Below, piece after piece: positions 51,476-61,941 of a DNA stretch of 64,000 bases. Position numbers and translations under genes: made by a program. How positions within the stretch are numbered: position 1 is the first letter of the stretch; every line of letters begins with the position of its first letter. The notes under the pieces were generated by a model that was given only the letters and a program-made list of their open reading frames with translations, had not been told where the DNA came from and ran no database searches. The DNA comes from UMGS1590 sp900552455 (GTDB lineage Bacteria > Bacillota > Peptococcia > Peptococcales > Peptococcaceae), in assembly GCA_963931105.1 (NCBI GenBank), contig OZ007004.1, positions 1,054,001 through 1,118,000 on the forward strand, given 5' to 3'.

Positions 51476-52615
51476 ATGAAAAAGATTATGTTTGTTTTCG
51501 GGACGCGTCCTGAGGCGATCAAGATGGCGCCGCTGGTGAAGGCGATGGAAAAGGCGGAGGATCTGGAGCCGTTGGTTGTTGTGACGGCGCAGCATCGCGA
51601 GATGCTGGACCAGGTGCTGGCGCTTTTTGATGTGACGCCGAGCTACGATCTGAACCTGATGAAGCAGAACCAGACGCTGATGGATATCACGGTGGGGGTA
51701 CTGCGCGGGATTGAGCGCATTGTGATCAAGGAAAAGCCGGACCTGGTGCTGGTGCACGGGGACACGACGACGACGTTCGCGGGTGCGCTGGCGAGCTTTT
51801 ATCAGCAGGTGCCGGTTGGTCATGTGGAGGCCGGGCTTCGCAGCGGAAATATGTATTCGCCGTTTCCGGAGGAAGCGAACCGCAAGCTGACGGGCCAGTT
51901 GGCGTCGGTGCATTTTGCGCCTACGCGGCAGGCGCGGGAAAATCTCCTGCGCGAGGGCGTGGACGCGGACGCGGTCTACACGACGGGCAATACGGTGATC
52001 GATGCGCTGCACCTGACGGTGCAGAAGGATTTTTCCTTTGACGCAGAGCTGGCGGAGATGCTGGATGTGCCTGGTCGCAAGGTGCTGCTGACGACGCATC
52101 GCCGCGAGAATCTGGGTCAGCCGATGGTGCAGATCTTCCGCGCGATCCGGACGCTGCACGCGAATTTCCCGGATGTACATTTCTACTTTCCGATGCACAA
52201 GAATCCGCGTGTGCGGGCGCTGGCGCATGAAGCGCTGGATGAGCTGGAACGGGTGCATCTTTTCGAGCCATTGGACTATGCGCCGTTTGCAAATCTGATG
52301 GAGCGGATGGACCTGATCCTGACGGACAGTGGCGGCATGCAGGAGGAGGCGCCGGCGCTGGGCAAGCCTGTGCTGGTGCTGCGCGATACGACGGAGCGTC
52401 CGGAGGCCGTGGAGGCTGGGACGGTGCGGTTGGTGGGCTGCGACACGGATCTGATCGTAGAGACTGTGACGGAGCTTTTCACAAACGATGCGGCGTATGC
52501 GGAAATGAAGCATGCGGTGAATCCGTACGGCGATGGAAAGGCGTGTGCGCGCATTATTGATGCGATCCGCTATTATTTTGGGCTGGTGCCGGAACGTCCG
52601 GTGGACTGGCGCTGA
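51476..52615 (+). CDS. wecB: UDP-N-acetylglucosamine 2-epimerase (non-hydrolysing)
   Basis: 379 aa. G-T-R-P-E-A-I-K-M-A-P-L at the N-terminus, H-V-E-A-G-L-R-S, T-x-H-R-R-E-N and T-D-S-G-G-M-Q-E-E are diagnostic. Gives UDP-ManNAc for teichoic-acid linkage or SLH-anchoring pyruvylated polymers; the latter would fit the SLH proteins in this window. A TATAAT lies at 51411-51416. Confidence 0.93.
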   Translation: MKKIMFVFGTRPEAIKMAPLVKAMEKAEDLEPLVVVTAQHREMLDQVLALFDVTPSYDLNLMKQNQTLMDITVGVLRGIERIVIKEKPDLVLVHGDTTTTFAGALASFYQQVPVGHVEAGLRSGNMYSPFPEEANRKLTGQLASVHFAPTRQARENLLREGVDADAVYTTGNTVIDALHLTVQKDFSFDAELAEMLDVPGRKVLLTTHRRENLGQPMVQIFRAIRTLHANFPDVHFYFPMHKNPRVRALAHEALDELERVHLFEPLDYAPFANLMERMDLILTDSGGMQEEAPALGKPVLVLRDTTERPEAVEAGTVRLVGCDTDLIVETVTELFTNDAAYAEMKHAVNPYGDGKACARIIDAIRYYFGLVPERPVDWR

Positions 52616-52776
52616 GAGAAATTGTCATAAGTCGGTATACTTTTCTGAGAATTTTATCTATTCCATGAAATAAGCAAGTCTTATGTGTAAATGGTAACAT
52701 ATGGATGGTGATAACATTCCCATTTTGTTATACTTATCTTGTCAGATTGAGAAATGTCTCACAAGGAGGCGATTGA

Positions 52777-53064
52777 ATGTCGATGCATTACCGGCGCCGG
52801 TCTAAGAAGGATGCCGAGGGTGGGGAAAAATCCCAGAGCCCGATGTACCGTGCGTTCAATATCGCTTTGAGCTTTGGGATCTCGCTGGCAGTCTCACTGT
52901 TTATCATGATCAAGGTCGGAGCATGGCTTGACGCTCGTTTTCAGATCGGCCCCTACGGCACGTTCGTGTGTGTGCTGATCGCGATCGTTGCGGGCTTTCG
53001 AACCCTCTACAGAGAGGTGCTACGCTTAGAGGAGGAAGACGCGCAAGGGATGGAGAAAAAATGA
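52777..53064 (+). CDS. AtpZ/AtpI-family protein
   Basis: 95 aa with two helices. G-I-S-L-A-V-S-L-F-I-M-I-K-V-G-A-W-L-D pattern of the F0F1-ATPase-related AtpZ family, implicated in Mg2+/Ca2+ supply and c-ring assembly. First gene of the atp operon; AAGGAGG upstream. Confidence 0.85.
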   Translation: MSMHYRRRSKKDAEGGEKSQSPMYRAFNIALSFGISLAVSLFIMIKVGAWLDARFQIGPYGTFVCVLIAIVAGFRTLYREVLRLEEEDAQGMEKK

Positions 53065-53327
53065 TGGATCATGCTGTGCTCGAGTTTGTGATTGGTTTTG
53101 TGATAGGCGCTGTGGTTTGCCTGGGGAAGGAATTCCTTTTTCAGCGCTTTATCCTTACAGGCAACAAGTTATTACAGACACTGCTTTTCTGGTCGCGTCT
53201 GGTGATCGACTGTGTGGTGATGGTGGCGATGTATTTCGTCTCTGTTGCGGCACTGGTCGGCGCGGCGCTGGGGCTCTCTGTGTATATGGTGGTCCTGGTG
53301 GTGCAGACGCTCAGAAAGGGGCAGTGA
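53061..53327 (+). CDS. atpI: AtpI-like small membrane protein
   Basis: 88 aa with about three helices. ATG 53061 overlaps the previous stop (ATGA). Position between atpZ and atpB and the hydrophobic layout mark the ATP synthase I protein, which helps c-ring assembly. Confidence 0.75.
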   Translation: MMDHAVLEFVIGFVIGAVVCLGKEFLFQRFILTGNKLLQTLLFWSRLVIDCVVMVAMYFVSVAALVGAALGLSVYMVVLVVQTLRKGQ

Positions 53328-53352
53328 TCACAAAGAGAAAGAGGTGATATTT

Positions 53353-54048
53353 TTGTTCCCACAAGCTTTGCTTGCCAGTGAAGAGGTCTCCAATATTGTC
53401 TATCAGAATGGAAATCTGATCCTGACCAATGAGATCACGACGATGTGGGGGGTTATGATTGTATTGATCATTCTCTCGTATCTCGCGACGAAGGATATGC
53501 AGATGAAACCAAAAACGTGGAGTCTGCAGAATATCTTTGGCTACATCATCGATTTCCTGATGGATACGATTGAGGGCATCATGGGCAAGGAAAATGGCCG
53601 CAAGTACGCGCCATTTCTGCTCACGATCTTCTTCCTGATCATCTGCTCGAACTATGTTGGTCTCCTGCCTTTGGCTGGCCATGTAGAATACGGCTACAAG
53701 GCGCCGACGAGCAGCTTGAGCGTCACAGCAGCTCTGGCGCTGATCACCATTGTGGCGTTCTTCGTCTTTGGGATCAAAAACAGCCCGAAGAAGTTCTTCA
53801 AGTTCTTCTTCTCGCCGATGCTGCCACTGAACCTGCTTGATATGATCACCCGTCCGCTGTCGTTGGCAGTCCGTCTTTACGGTAATATTTACGGGGAAGA
53901 AATGGTCATTGGTTTCCTTTTTGGGATGATCCCGCTCTTCCTGCCGTTGCCAATGTATGCGCTGAGTATCCTCTTCGGGGCGATCCAGGCATACGTGTTC
54001 ATGATGCTGGCGACGATCTATATTGAGGAGGGTGTCTCTGGACACTAA
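53353..54048 (+). CDS. atpB: ATP synthase F0 subunit a
   Basis: 231 aa from TTG 53353 (AAAGAGGTGAT upstream). Five to six helices; the essential Arg lies in S-L-A-V-R-L-Y-G-N, and the GAIQAYVFMML segment is the conserved last helix. Confidence 0.93.
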   Translation: MFPQALLASEEVSNIVYQNGNLILTNEITTMWGVMIVLIILSYLATKDMQMKPKTWSLQNIFGYIIDFLMDTIEGIMGKENGRKYAPFLLTIFFLIICSNYVGLLPLAGHVEYGYKAPTSSLSVTAALALITIVAFFVFGIKNSPKKFFKFFFSPMLPLNLLDMITRPLSLAVRLYGNIYGEEMVIGFLFGMIPLFLPLPMYALSILFGAIQAYVFMMLATIYIEEGVSGH

Positions 54049-54101
54049 TCATTGTCACTGAGAAAGTAGCACAAAAGGTTTTTTAAGGAGGATTTTTCTT
54101 T

Positions 54102-54332
54102 ATGGATGCAACTGGATTGATCGCTCTCGCAATGGCTATCGCCATTGGCTTATCTGCAATTGGTTCGGGTATTGGTCAGGGTATTGCGACTGGCCGTGCC
54201 ACTGAATCTATGGCTCGTCAGCCAGAAATGGCCGGCGGGATCCGCACGACGCTGATCCTTGGTCTGGCATTTATGGAAACGCTGACGATCTACGGTCTCT
54301 TGATCGCTCTGATGCTGTATTCTCAGCTTTAA
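54102..54332 (+). CDS. atpE: ATP synthase c subunit, copy 1
   Basis: 76 aa hairpin. Ion site Glu59, with Gln26, Thr60 and Tyr64. Relative to Ilyobacter tartaricus (Gln32, Glu65, Ser66, Tyr70) the spacing is exact, so Na+ binding is predicted. Protein identical to copy 2. Confidence 0.95.
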   Translation: MDATGLIALAMAIAIGLSAIGSGIGQGIATGRATESMARQPEMAGGIRTTLILGLAFMETLTIYGLLIALMLYSQL

Positions 54333-54402
54333 TCGAAGAATCTGTTACACTATCACAAATTAGAAACGCCGCCGGAAAACGCGGCGCAAGGAGGACATAC
54401 AA

Positions 54403-54633
54403 ATGGATGCAACTGGATTGATCGCACTTGCTATGGCAATCGCAATTGGTTTATCAGCTATCGGCTCTGGTATTGGTCAGGGTATTGCTACTGGTCGTGC
54501 CACTGAATCTATGGCTCGTCAGCCAGAAATGGCCGGCGGGATCCGTACGACGCTGATCCTCGGTCTCGCATTTATGGAAACGCTGACCATCTATGGTCTC
54601 TTGATCGCTCTGATGCTGTATTCCCAGCTTTAA
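54403..54633 (+). CDS. atpE: ATP synthase c subunit, copy 2
   Basis: Amino-acid identical to copy 1 over all 76 residues, although the first half of the gene differs at many synonymous sites. It has its own ribosome site (AAGGAGGA). Duplication raises c-subunit dosage for the ring. Confidence 0.95.
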   Translation: MDATGLIALAMAIAIGLSAIGSGIGQGIATGRATESMARQPEMAGGIRTTLILGLAFMETLTIYGLLIALMLYSQL

Positions 54634-54694
54634 TGAAGTGATTCGCATAAAAAGCAAGACGCAATCATTCATGACAAAGTAAGGAGATGGTTTT

Positions 54695-55180
54695 ATGAGC
54701 ATTGAGCCATCCACACTGATATTTGCGCTTATCAACTTCTTTATTCTGCTGTTCTGCCTGAAGAAGTTCCTGTACAAGCCTCTGTTCAACATGCTTGACG
54801 AACGTGCGGCTACGATCGCGAAGAATGTGGACGATGCAGAGCAGGCTCGTGACGAGGCCAACGCACTGAAGGCTGAATACGAGGCAAGTCTCAAAGAAGC
54901 GCAGACTAAGGCTCAAGAAATTATTCAGAATGCCAATAAGCTTGGCGAAGAAACCCGTGCTGAAATTGTTGCAAAGGCGCGCGAAGAAGCTGCGCGTGCA
55001 TCTGAAAAGGCAAGAGAAGAGATCAACCGCGAAAAGGAACAGGCGCTCAAAGATCTGCGTGCTGAGGTAGCCGATCTGGCTGTCGATGCTGCATCGAAGA
55101 TCATTGGCCGCAATGTGACGGTGGCGGATCATGAAAATCTTGTCAACGAATTTATCAAAGAGGTAGGGGACGCTAAATGA
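54695..55180 (+). CDS. atpF: ATP synthase F0 subunit b
   Basis: 161 aa. One N-terminal helix (about residues 8-25), then a long charged coiled coil. Overlaps atpH by 4 bp. Confidence 0.95.
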   Translation: MSIEPSTLIFALINFFILLFCLKKFLYKPLFNMLDERAATIAKNVDDAEQARDEANALKAEYEASLKEAQTKAQEIIQNANKLGEETRAEIVAKAREEAARASEKAREEINREKEQALKDLRAEVADLAVDAASKIIGRNVTVADHENLVNEFIKEVGDAK

Positions 55181-55739
55181 ACGATGCAGGAGTAGCAAAA
55201 CGCTATGCACAGGCACTGTTCATGCTCGCGGACGAATCCCAAAACGTCGATAAGATCGGCCAGGACCTTGCTTATGCCTGCGAAACGATTGATGGTAACG
55301 CAGAGCTGAAGCAGGCTTACACGGGTGTGCAGTTTTCGATGGCCGGCAAGAAAAACGCGATCGCAAAGGTCTTCCAGGATCAGGTAGACAAGATCGTCGT
55401 AAATTTCCTGCAGGTTTTGATCGAAAAAGGGCGCACCGGTTATCTTTCAGATATCCAGAAGGCTTACGCAAAGCTTTTGGATGATCGCAATGGTATTGCG
55501 GATGCGACAGTCACAAGCGCGTTTCCGCTGAAGGAAGAGGAAGCCAAAAACATCGCTCTGGCGCTCGGTAAGGCGGTGGGCAAGACGATCCGTTTGGAGG
55601 TTGTTGTGGACCCATCACTGGTTGCCGGTGTGCGTCTGAAATACGGCGATAAGATCATCGACGGCTCCGTAGAAGCGCGTTTAGCGAGCATGCGAAAGCG
55701 CCTCATGACACAGGACATTGTAGGAGGTGAAGGTCCCCA

Positions 55740-55743
<4 letters not shown>
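55177..55743 (+). CDS. atpH: ATP synthase F1 delta subunit
   Basis: 188 aa. OSCP-type fold; VAKRYAQALF at the N-terminus and GVRLKYGDKIIDGSV near the C-terminus. Overlaps atpA by 4 bp. Confidence 0.95.
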
Positions 55744-57254
<1,511 letters not shown>

Positions 57255-57273
57255 GAGAGGAAGGTGAGACATC

Positions 57274-58158
57274 TTGGCAAACGCTAAAGAGATCAAACGC
57301 AGAATGCAGAGTATCACGAATACGAAGCAGATCACAAACGCCATGAAGATGGTCTCCGCCTCCAAGCTCCGCCGTGCACAGAAACAGATCGGCGCTGGAC
57401 GCCCTTATCAGGAAAAGCTGCGCCAGGTGCTGGCTCAGGTTTCCGCGTCCATGTCCGGTGAGATCTCTGATCCTTTGCTCGAAGTGCGCCCTGTGAAACA
57501 TGAAGCGTTCCTTGTCATCGCGTCCAACAAAGGGCTCGCCGGTGGCTTCAACCATCATGTGACAAAAGAAGCGCACCGCGTCATCAAAGAGGCCCAGGCC
57601 GCTGGCCACGAAGTCAGCGTCATTGCCGTTGGCCGCAAAGTGAACGAGTATTTCACCAAGCATGGTGTCCCTGTCGATGTGGCCTATCTGGACACCCACG
57701 ATATTCCGGATCCGTACGACAGCGAAGTCATCGCCAAGGAGATCCGCTCCGCCTATGAAACAGGGAAATACGATAAAGTCAGCATAGTGTATCCGTTGTT
57801 CCGCTCCGTCATGAGCCAGGTGCCAACCGTTGTGCCGCTCCTGCCAATCGCCGGAGAGACGCTCGGCCAGGATGAAGATAAAGATGCAAGCAAGTACAGC
57901 GTCGACTACATCTTCGAACCAGACGCCGCGTCCATCTTGAGCCAGCTTCTGCCAATGTATCTGTCCAATCAGATCCATGGCTGCATGGCCGATGCGAAGA
58001 CCGGGGAGCATGGCGCGCGTATGACCGCCATGACCGCAGCGACGGATAACGCTACCGAGCTCTTGAGCAAGCTGGAGATCAGCTACAACCGTGCACGTCA
58101 GGCTGCGATCACCAACGAGATCACGGAGATCGTCGCTGGCGCGAACGCGCTCAGCTAA
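57274..58158 (+). CDS. atpG: ATP synthase F1 gamma subunit
   Basis: 294 aa from TTG 57274 (AGGAAGGTGAG upstream). KRRMQSITNTKQITNAMKMV at the N-terminus and the C-terminal coiled-coil rotor segment (RARQAAITNEITEIV). Confidence 0.97.
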   Translation: MANAKEIKRRMQSITNTKQITNAMKMVSASKLRRAQKQIGAGRPYQEKLRQVLAQVSASMSGEISDPLLEVRPVKHEAFLVIASNKGLAGGFNHHVTKEAHRVIKEAQAAGHEVSVIAVGRKVNEYFTKHGVPVDVAYLDTHDIPDPYDSEVIAKEIRSAYETGKYDKVSIVYPLFRSVMSQVPTVVPLLPIAGETLGQDEDKDASKYSVDYIFEPDAASILSQLLPMYLSNQIHGCMADAKTGEHGARMTAMTAATDNATELLSKLEISYNRARQAAITNEITEIVAGANALS

Positions 58159-58184
58159 TGCACGCATAAGGAGGAAGATCCGTC

Positions 58185-59618
58185 TTGAATAATCAAGGTA
58201 AAATCATAAAAGTCGTTGGTCCTGTCGTTGACGTCGAGTTCGCGGCAGACCAGCTTCCAGAAATCAACTACGCCCTCCACGTCTCCGACGAAGGGCAGGA
58301 AATCGAACTCGAATCCAAGATCGACGTTACCCTCGAAGTCGCCGAACACCTCGGCGGCAACATCGTTCGTACCGTCGCTATGAGCTCCACCGACGGGCTC
58401 GTGCGTGGGCTCACCGTTGAAAACACCGGCAGCCCAATCACCGTGCCAGTCGGCGACGCCACTCTCGGCCGTCTCTTCAACGTCACCGGTCAGCCAATCG
58501 ACGAAGCCGGCCCAGTTGCAGCTGAAGAACGCTGGTCCATCCATCGTGAAGCGCCAAGCTTCGCAGAACAGAGCCCTGAAAAGGAAATCCTCGAAACCGG
58601 TATCAAAGTCATCGACCTGCTCTGCCCTTATGTTAAGGGTGGTAAGATCGGTCTCTTCGGCGGTGCCGGTGTAGGTAAGACCGTCCTTATCCAGGAGCTC
58701 ATCCGTAACATCGCTTACGAACACGGCGGCTATTCCGTATTCGCAGGCGTCGGCGAGCGTACCCGTGAAGGGAAAGACCTGCTCGTTGAAATGAAGGAAA
58801 GTGGCGTTATCGACAAGACCAGCCTTGTGTTTGGTCAGATGAACGAACCACCAGGCGCACGTATGCGTATCGCCCTCACCGGCCTCACCATCGCAGAATA
58901 CTTCCGCGATGTGCAGCATCAGGACGTGCTCCTCTTCATCGATAACATCTTCCGTTTCACCCAGGCCGGCTCCGAAGTATCCGCTCTCCTCGGGCGCATG
59001 CCTTCCGCCGTTGGTTACCAGCCAACCCTCGCCACCGAAATGGGCCAGATGCAGGAACGTATCACCTCCACCGACAAAGGTTCCATCACCTCTGTCCAGG
59101 CCGTCTACGTCCCTGCTGATGACTTGACCGACCCAGCGCCAGCAACCACCTTCGCACACTTGGATGCAACCACCGTTTTGGACCGTGGTATCTCCGAAAA
59201 AGGTATCTACCCAGCCGTAGACCCACTCGGTTCCACCTCCCGCATCCTTGACCCACTCGTCGTCGGCGAAGAACACTACAACATCGCCCGCGGTGTGCAG
59301 GAAGTGCTGCAGCGCTACAAAGACCTGCAGGACATCATCTCCATCCTCGGTATGGATGAATTGTCCGATGAAGAAAAACTCATCGTTGCCCGCGCCCGTA
59401 AGATCGAGCGTTTCCTCAGCCAGTGCTTCTTCGTTGCTGAACAGTTCACCGGCAACCCAGGCCAGTACATCCCGCTCAAGGAAACCCTGCGCGGCTTCAA
59501 AGAAATCCTCGAAGGCAAGCACGACGATCTGCCTGAGCAGGCCTTCCTCATGGTCGGCACCATCGACGATGCCGTCGCCAAAGCAGAGGCAATGAAGAAA
59601 AGCGGCAGCGTAATGTAA
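58185..59618 (+). CDS. atpD: ATP synthase F1 beta subunit
   Basis: 477 aa from TTG 58185 (AAGGAGGAAG upstream). P-loop G-G-A-G-V-G-K-T near residue 158, catalytic G-E-R-T-R-E-G and the DELSDEE (DELSEED-type) loop. Confidence 0.98.
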   Translation: MNNQGKIIKVVGPVVDVEFAADQLPEINYALHVSDEGQEIELESKIDVTLEVAEHLGGNIVRTVAMSSTDGLVRGLTVENTGSPITVPVGDATLGRLFNVTGQPIDEAGPVAAEERWSIHREAPSFAEQSPEKEILETGIKVIDLLCPYVKGGKIGLFGGAGVGKTVLIQELIRNIAYEHGGYSVFAGVGERTREGKDLLVEMKESGVIDKTSLVFGQMNEPPGARMRIALTGLTIAEYFRDVQHQDVLLFIDNIFRFTQAGSEVSALLGRMPSAVGYQPTLATEMGQMQERITSTDKGSITSVQAVYVPADDLTDPAPATTFAHLDATTVLDRGISEKGIYPAVDPLGSTSRILDPLVVGEEHYNIARGVQEVLQRYKDLQDIISILGMDELSDEEKLIVARARKIERFLSQCFFVAEQFTGNPGQYIPLKETLRGFKEILEGKHDDLPEQAFLMVGTIDDAVAKAEAMKKSGSVM

Positions 59619-59631
59619 GGAGGCGTTTACC

Positions 59632-60045
59632 ATGGCAGAAAAACTGCTGAAGCTGGAAGTGGTCGCCCCCGACCATCAAGCGCTATCCGTAGAAGCAAAG
59701 AGCGTCGTCGTTCGCACTCCAGAGGGTGAGATCGGCTTCCTGCCGAACCACGCCGCCCTCATCGCAGCTCTCAAGCCAGAGATCGTGCGCTACGAAGACG
59801 CCGCAGGCAAAAAAGGCTACATCTTCATCGGCGGTGGCTTCGTGGAAGTCAATGACAACCACGTCACCATCCTCTCGCCAAGCGCAGAGACCGCCGACCA
59901 GATCGACTTCGACCGTGCCGCCCGCGCTAAACAGCGCGCCGAAGAGCGCCTCGCTCACAGACGCGAAGGCAATGTCGACGTCGTTCGCGCCGAAGCAGCC
60001 CTCTATCGCTCCATCGAGCGTCTGAAGATGAAACAGTATCTGTAA
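59632..60045 (+). CDS. atpC: ATP synthase F1 epsilon subunit
   Basis: 137 aa. Beta-sandwich (VRTPEGEIGFLPNHAALIAAL) and a two-helix C-terminus that can inhibit ATP hydrolysis. Last gene of the operon. Confidence 0.96.
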   Translation: MAEKLLKLEVVAPDHQALSVEAKSVVVRTPEGEIGFLPNHAALIAALKPEIVRYEDAAGKKGYIFIGGGFVEVNDNHVTILSPSAETADQIDFDRAARAKQRAEERLAHRREGNVDVVRAEAALYRSIERLKMKQYL

Positions 60046-60051
60046 TAGCCC

Positions 60052-60080
60052 AAAGCTCTCCAGAAATGGGGAGCTTTTTT
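60052..60080 (+). terminator. Terminator of atp operon
   Basis: AAAGCTCTCC / GGGGAGCTTT stem (one mismatch) followed by a T-run. Confidence 0.88.
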
Positions 60081-60548
60081 GTGCTCTTTGTTCCGTCATC
60101 GCTCTAGCTGATGGATGGTCATGAAAAAATGGCAATGTTTGCTGTGGTAATTTTTTGACAGTTCCGACGACGCTGGCGGCTGAAAGCCGCTGTGTATTGC
60201 AGTTTTTCGTGGGCGGAAAGCGGCTGCTTACACGGGCGTTTTTGAGTGATTGTATAAATTGGAATTGTGTGATCTGGTAAAACACGGGGCTTAATGTGAG
60301 TGAGCGTGGTTGGTTTTCAATATAGGAAAAAGGCTTAACATAGCCACTGGATAGACTTTTTGCGCAGGCGGACGGTGGTACCTGATTGATAAAAATTTAT
60401 CATGGTTCTGTAAATCGTTCGCTTGAGAATTGTATTTAATTAAAAAATGTTGCATAATATAGTAGATATAAAAGGCATTCTTATGCCCAAAATTCTGTCT
60501 GTGCGTTTTCTCACAGATGGGAAGGAAATTATTTATAGGGGAGGTTTT
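60081..60548 (+). promoter_or_regulatory. Non-coding region with nuo promoter
   Basis: No credible gene in this roughly 470-bp stretch. A promoter TTGTAT (60430-60435), 17-bp spacer, CATAAT (60453-60458) lies 90 bp before nuoA in an AT-rich segment. The ribosome site GGGGAGG is at about 60539. The open frame upstream of nuoA has no start support. Confidence 0.6.
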
Positions 60549-60911
60549 ATGGTGAATGATGGATTATGGATCATCCTGCTGTTCGTGGCGTTGGCGTTGG
60601 TTCTGACCTGTGCCGGTATTGGCGTGAGCTTGCTTTTGAGCCCGCACTACTATCACAGCAAGGAACAGCGTGAAACGTTTGAATGCGGGATCGATACGGA
60701 AGGGACCGCCTGGGTCAACTTCCGTGTTGGCTACTACATGTATGCACTTGTATTCCTATTGTTTGACATTGAAACTGTATTCTTCTTTCCTCTGGCCCTT
60801 GCGTTCAAGAGCGTGGGAATGTTCCCGGTGCTTGCGGGAACACTTTTCCTGGTGCTGTTGTGCATCGGTCTGTGGTATGAATGGAAGGAGGGCGCGCTCG
60901 AATGGAAATAG
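60549..60911 (+). CDS. nuoA: NADH-quinone oxidoreductase subunit A
   Basis: 120 aa from ATG 60549 (GGGGAGG upstream). Three membrane helices; Y-E-C-G-type F-E-C-G-I-D motif and F-x-x-F-D-I-E-T-V (here FLLFDIETVF). Part of the membrane arm. Confidence 0.95.
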   Translation: MVNDGLWIILLFVALALVLTCAGIGVSLLLSPHYYHSKEQRETFECGIDTEGTAWVNFRVGYYMYALVFLLFDIETVFFFPLALAFKSVGMFPVLAGTLFLVLLCIGLWYEWKEGALEWK

Positions 60912-61492
60912 ATAAAGTGCGTTTTGACGAGGAGCACATGCCTACCTCCGAAGGGTGGAGCCCTTCGACAAGAATCTCGCCTGTTACGGACTATCTGCGT
61001 AACACCCAGCCGACTCAGGCTGAGCTTGACCGCTGCGTTGTGCTGACGACGGTCGACAAGGTGCTCAATTATGGCCGTAGCTGGTCGTTCTGGCCGGTGA
61101 CCTTTGGTCTGGCCTGCTGCGCGATCGAAATGATGTGCTCTGGTGGGGCGCGTTTCGACTTGGCGCGTTTTGGCTACGAAGTTTTCCGTCCATCGCCACG
61201 TCACGCGGACCTGATGATCGTTGCCGGTACGGTAACGAAAAAGATGGCGCCGCTCATCAAGCGCATCTACGAAGAAATGGCAGAACCAAAATACGTCATC
61301 GCGATGGGTAACTGCGCGGTCAGCGGCGGTCCTTTTGCCGGCGGCTATTCGATGGTCAGCGGCGTGAAGGAATTTTTGCCGGTCGACGTATTCCTGCCTG
61401 GTTGCCCACCACGCCCAGAGGCGCTCTTTGATGCCTGCCTGAAGCTGAAGGATCGTGTCAACGATCCAACGATCGTTGAGAGAGAGAGGTGA
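60902..61492 (+). CDS. nuoB: NADH-quinone oxidoreductase subunit B
   Basis: 196 aa from ATG 60902, overlapping nuoA by 10 bp; ribosome site AAGGAGGG. N2 cluster Cys in LACCAIEMM, GNCAVSGG and PGCPPRPE. Peripheral arm, electron transfer to quinone. Confidence 0.96.
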   Translation: MEIDKVRFDEEHMPTSEGWSPSTRISPVTDYLRNTQPTQAELDRCVVLTTVDKVLNYGRSWSFWPVTFGLACCAIEMMCSGGARFDLARFGYEVFRPSPRHADLMIVAGTVTKKMAPLIKRIYEEMAEPKYVIAMGNCAVSGGPFAGGYSMVSGVKEFLPVDVFLPGCPPRPEALFDACLKLKDRVNDPTIVERER

Positions 61493-61497
61493 AGGCT

Positions 61498-61926
61498 GTG
61501 CTCAAAGAACAGATCATGAATGTGATCCCTGCGCTTAAAGAGGAGGAAGATCCTCGTGTCACAGCGTTCACTGTGGAACGCGACGATTTTGTGCAGGCGA
61601 TCATGGATCTTGCCAACAAATGCGGCTATGATGCGCTGTTGGATCTCTGCGCTGTGGAATATCCAGAGGATATGGTTGGCGTGTACAACCTGATGAACTT
61701 CGAGGATATGGATATGATCCGTGTTTCCGTGCACATTCCGAAGGACGATCTTTGGCTGCCATCGTTGGATAGTGTGTTCAAGGCGGCCTATGTGCTGGAG
61801 CGCGAAAGCTATGACCTCATGGGCATCGACTACAAGGGCCATCCGGACCTGCGCCGTATCTTCCTGGCAGATGACTTTGTCGGTCATCCACTGCGCAAGG
61901 ATTACGAGAACCACGTGAGAAAGTAA
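61498..61926 (+). CDS. nuoC: NADH-quinone oxidoreductase subunit C
   Basis: 142 aa. Two GTG candidates: 61489 touches the AGAGAGG ribosome site, while 61498 has it at 9 nt, so 61498 is chosen. The 30-kDa signature is present as E-R-E-(S)-Y-D-L-M-G-I and H-P-D-L-R-R-I-F-L. Separate from nuoD (no NuoCD fusion). Confidence 0.94.
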   Translation: MLKEQIMNVIPALKEEEDPRVTAFTVERDDFVQAIMDLANKCGYDALLDLCAVEYPEDMVGVYNLMNFEDMDMIRVSVHIPKDDLWLPSLDSVFKAAYVLERESYDLMGIDYKGHPDLRRIFLADDFVGHPLRKDYENHVRK

Positions 61927-61941
61927 GGGAGGGGGAAAACG

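Noticed and set aside
58155..59633. 492-aa minus-strand ORF opposite atpD
   Set aside because: Mirror of a highly biased conserved gene; no ribosome site or family pattern.
60447..60548. Upstream extension of nuoA
   Set aside because: Overlaps the promoter and has no start signal; the ATG at 60549 has GGGGAGG at proper distance and gives a normal NuoA.
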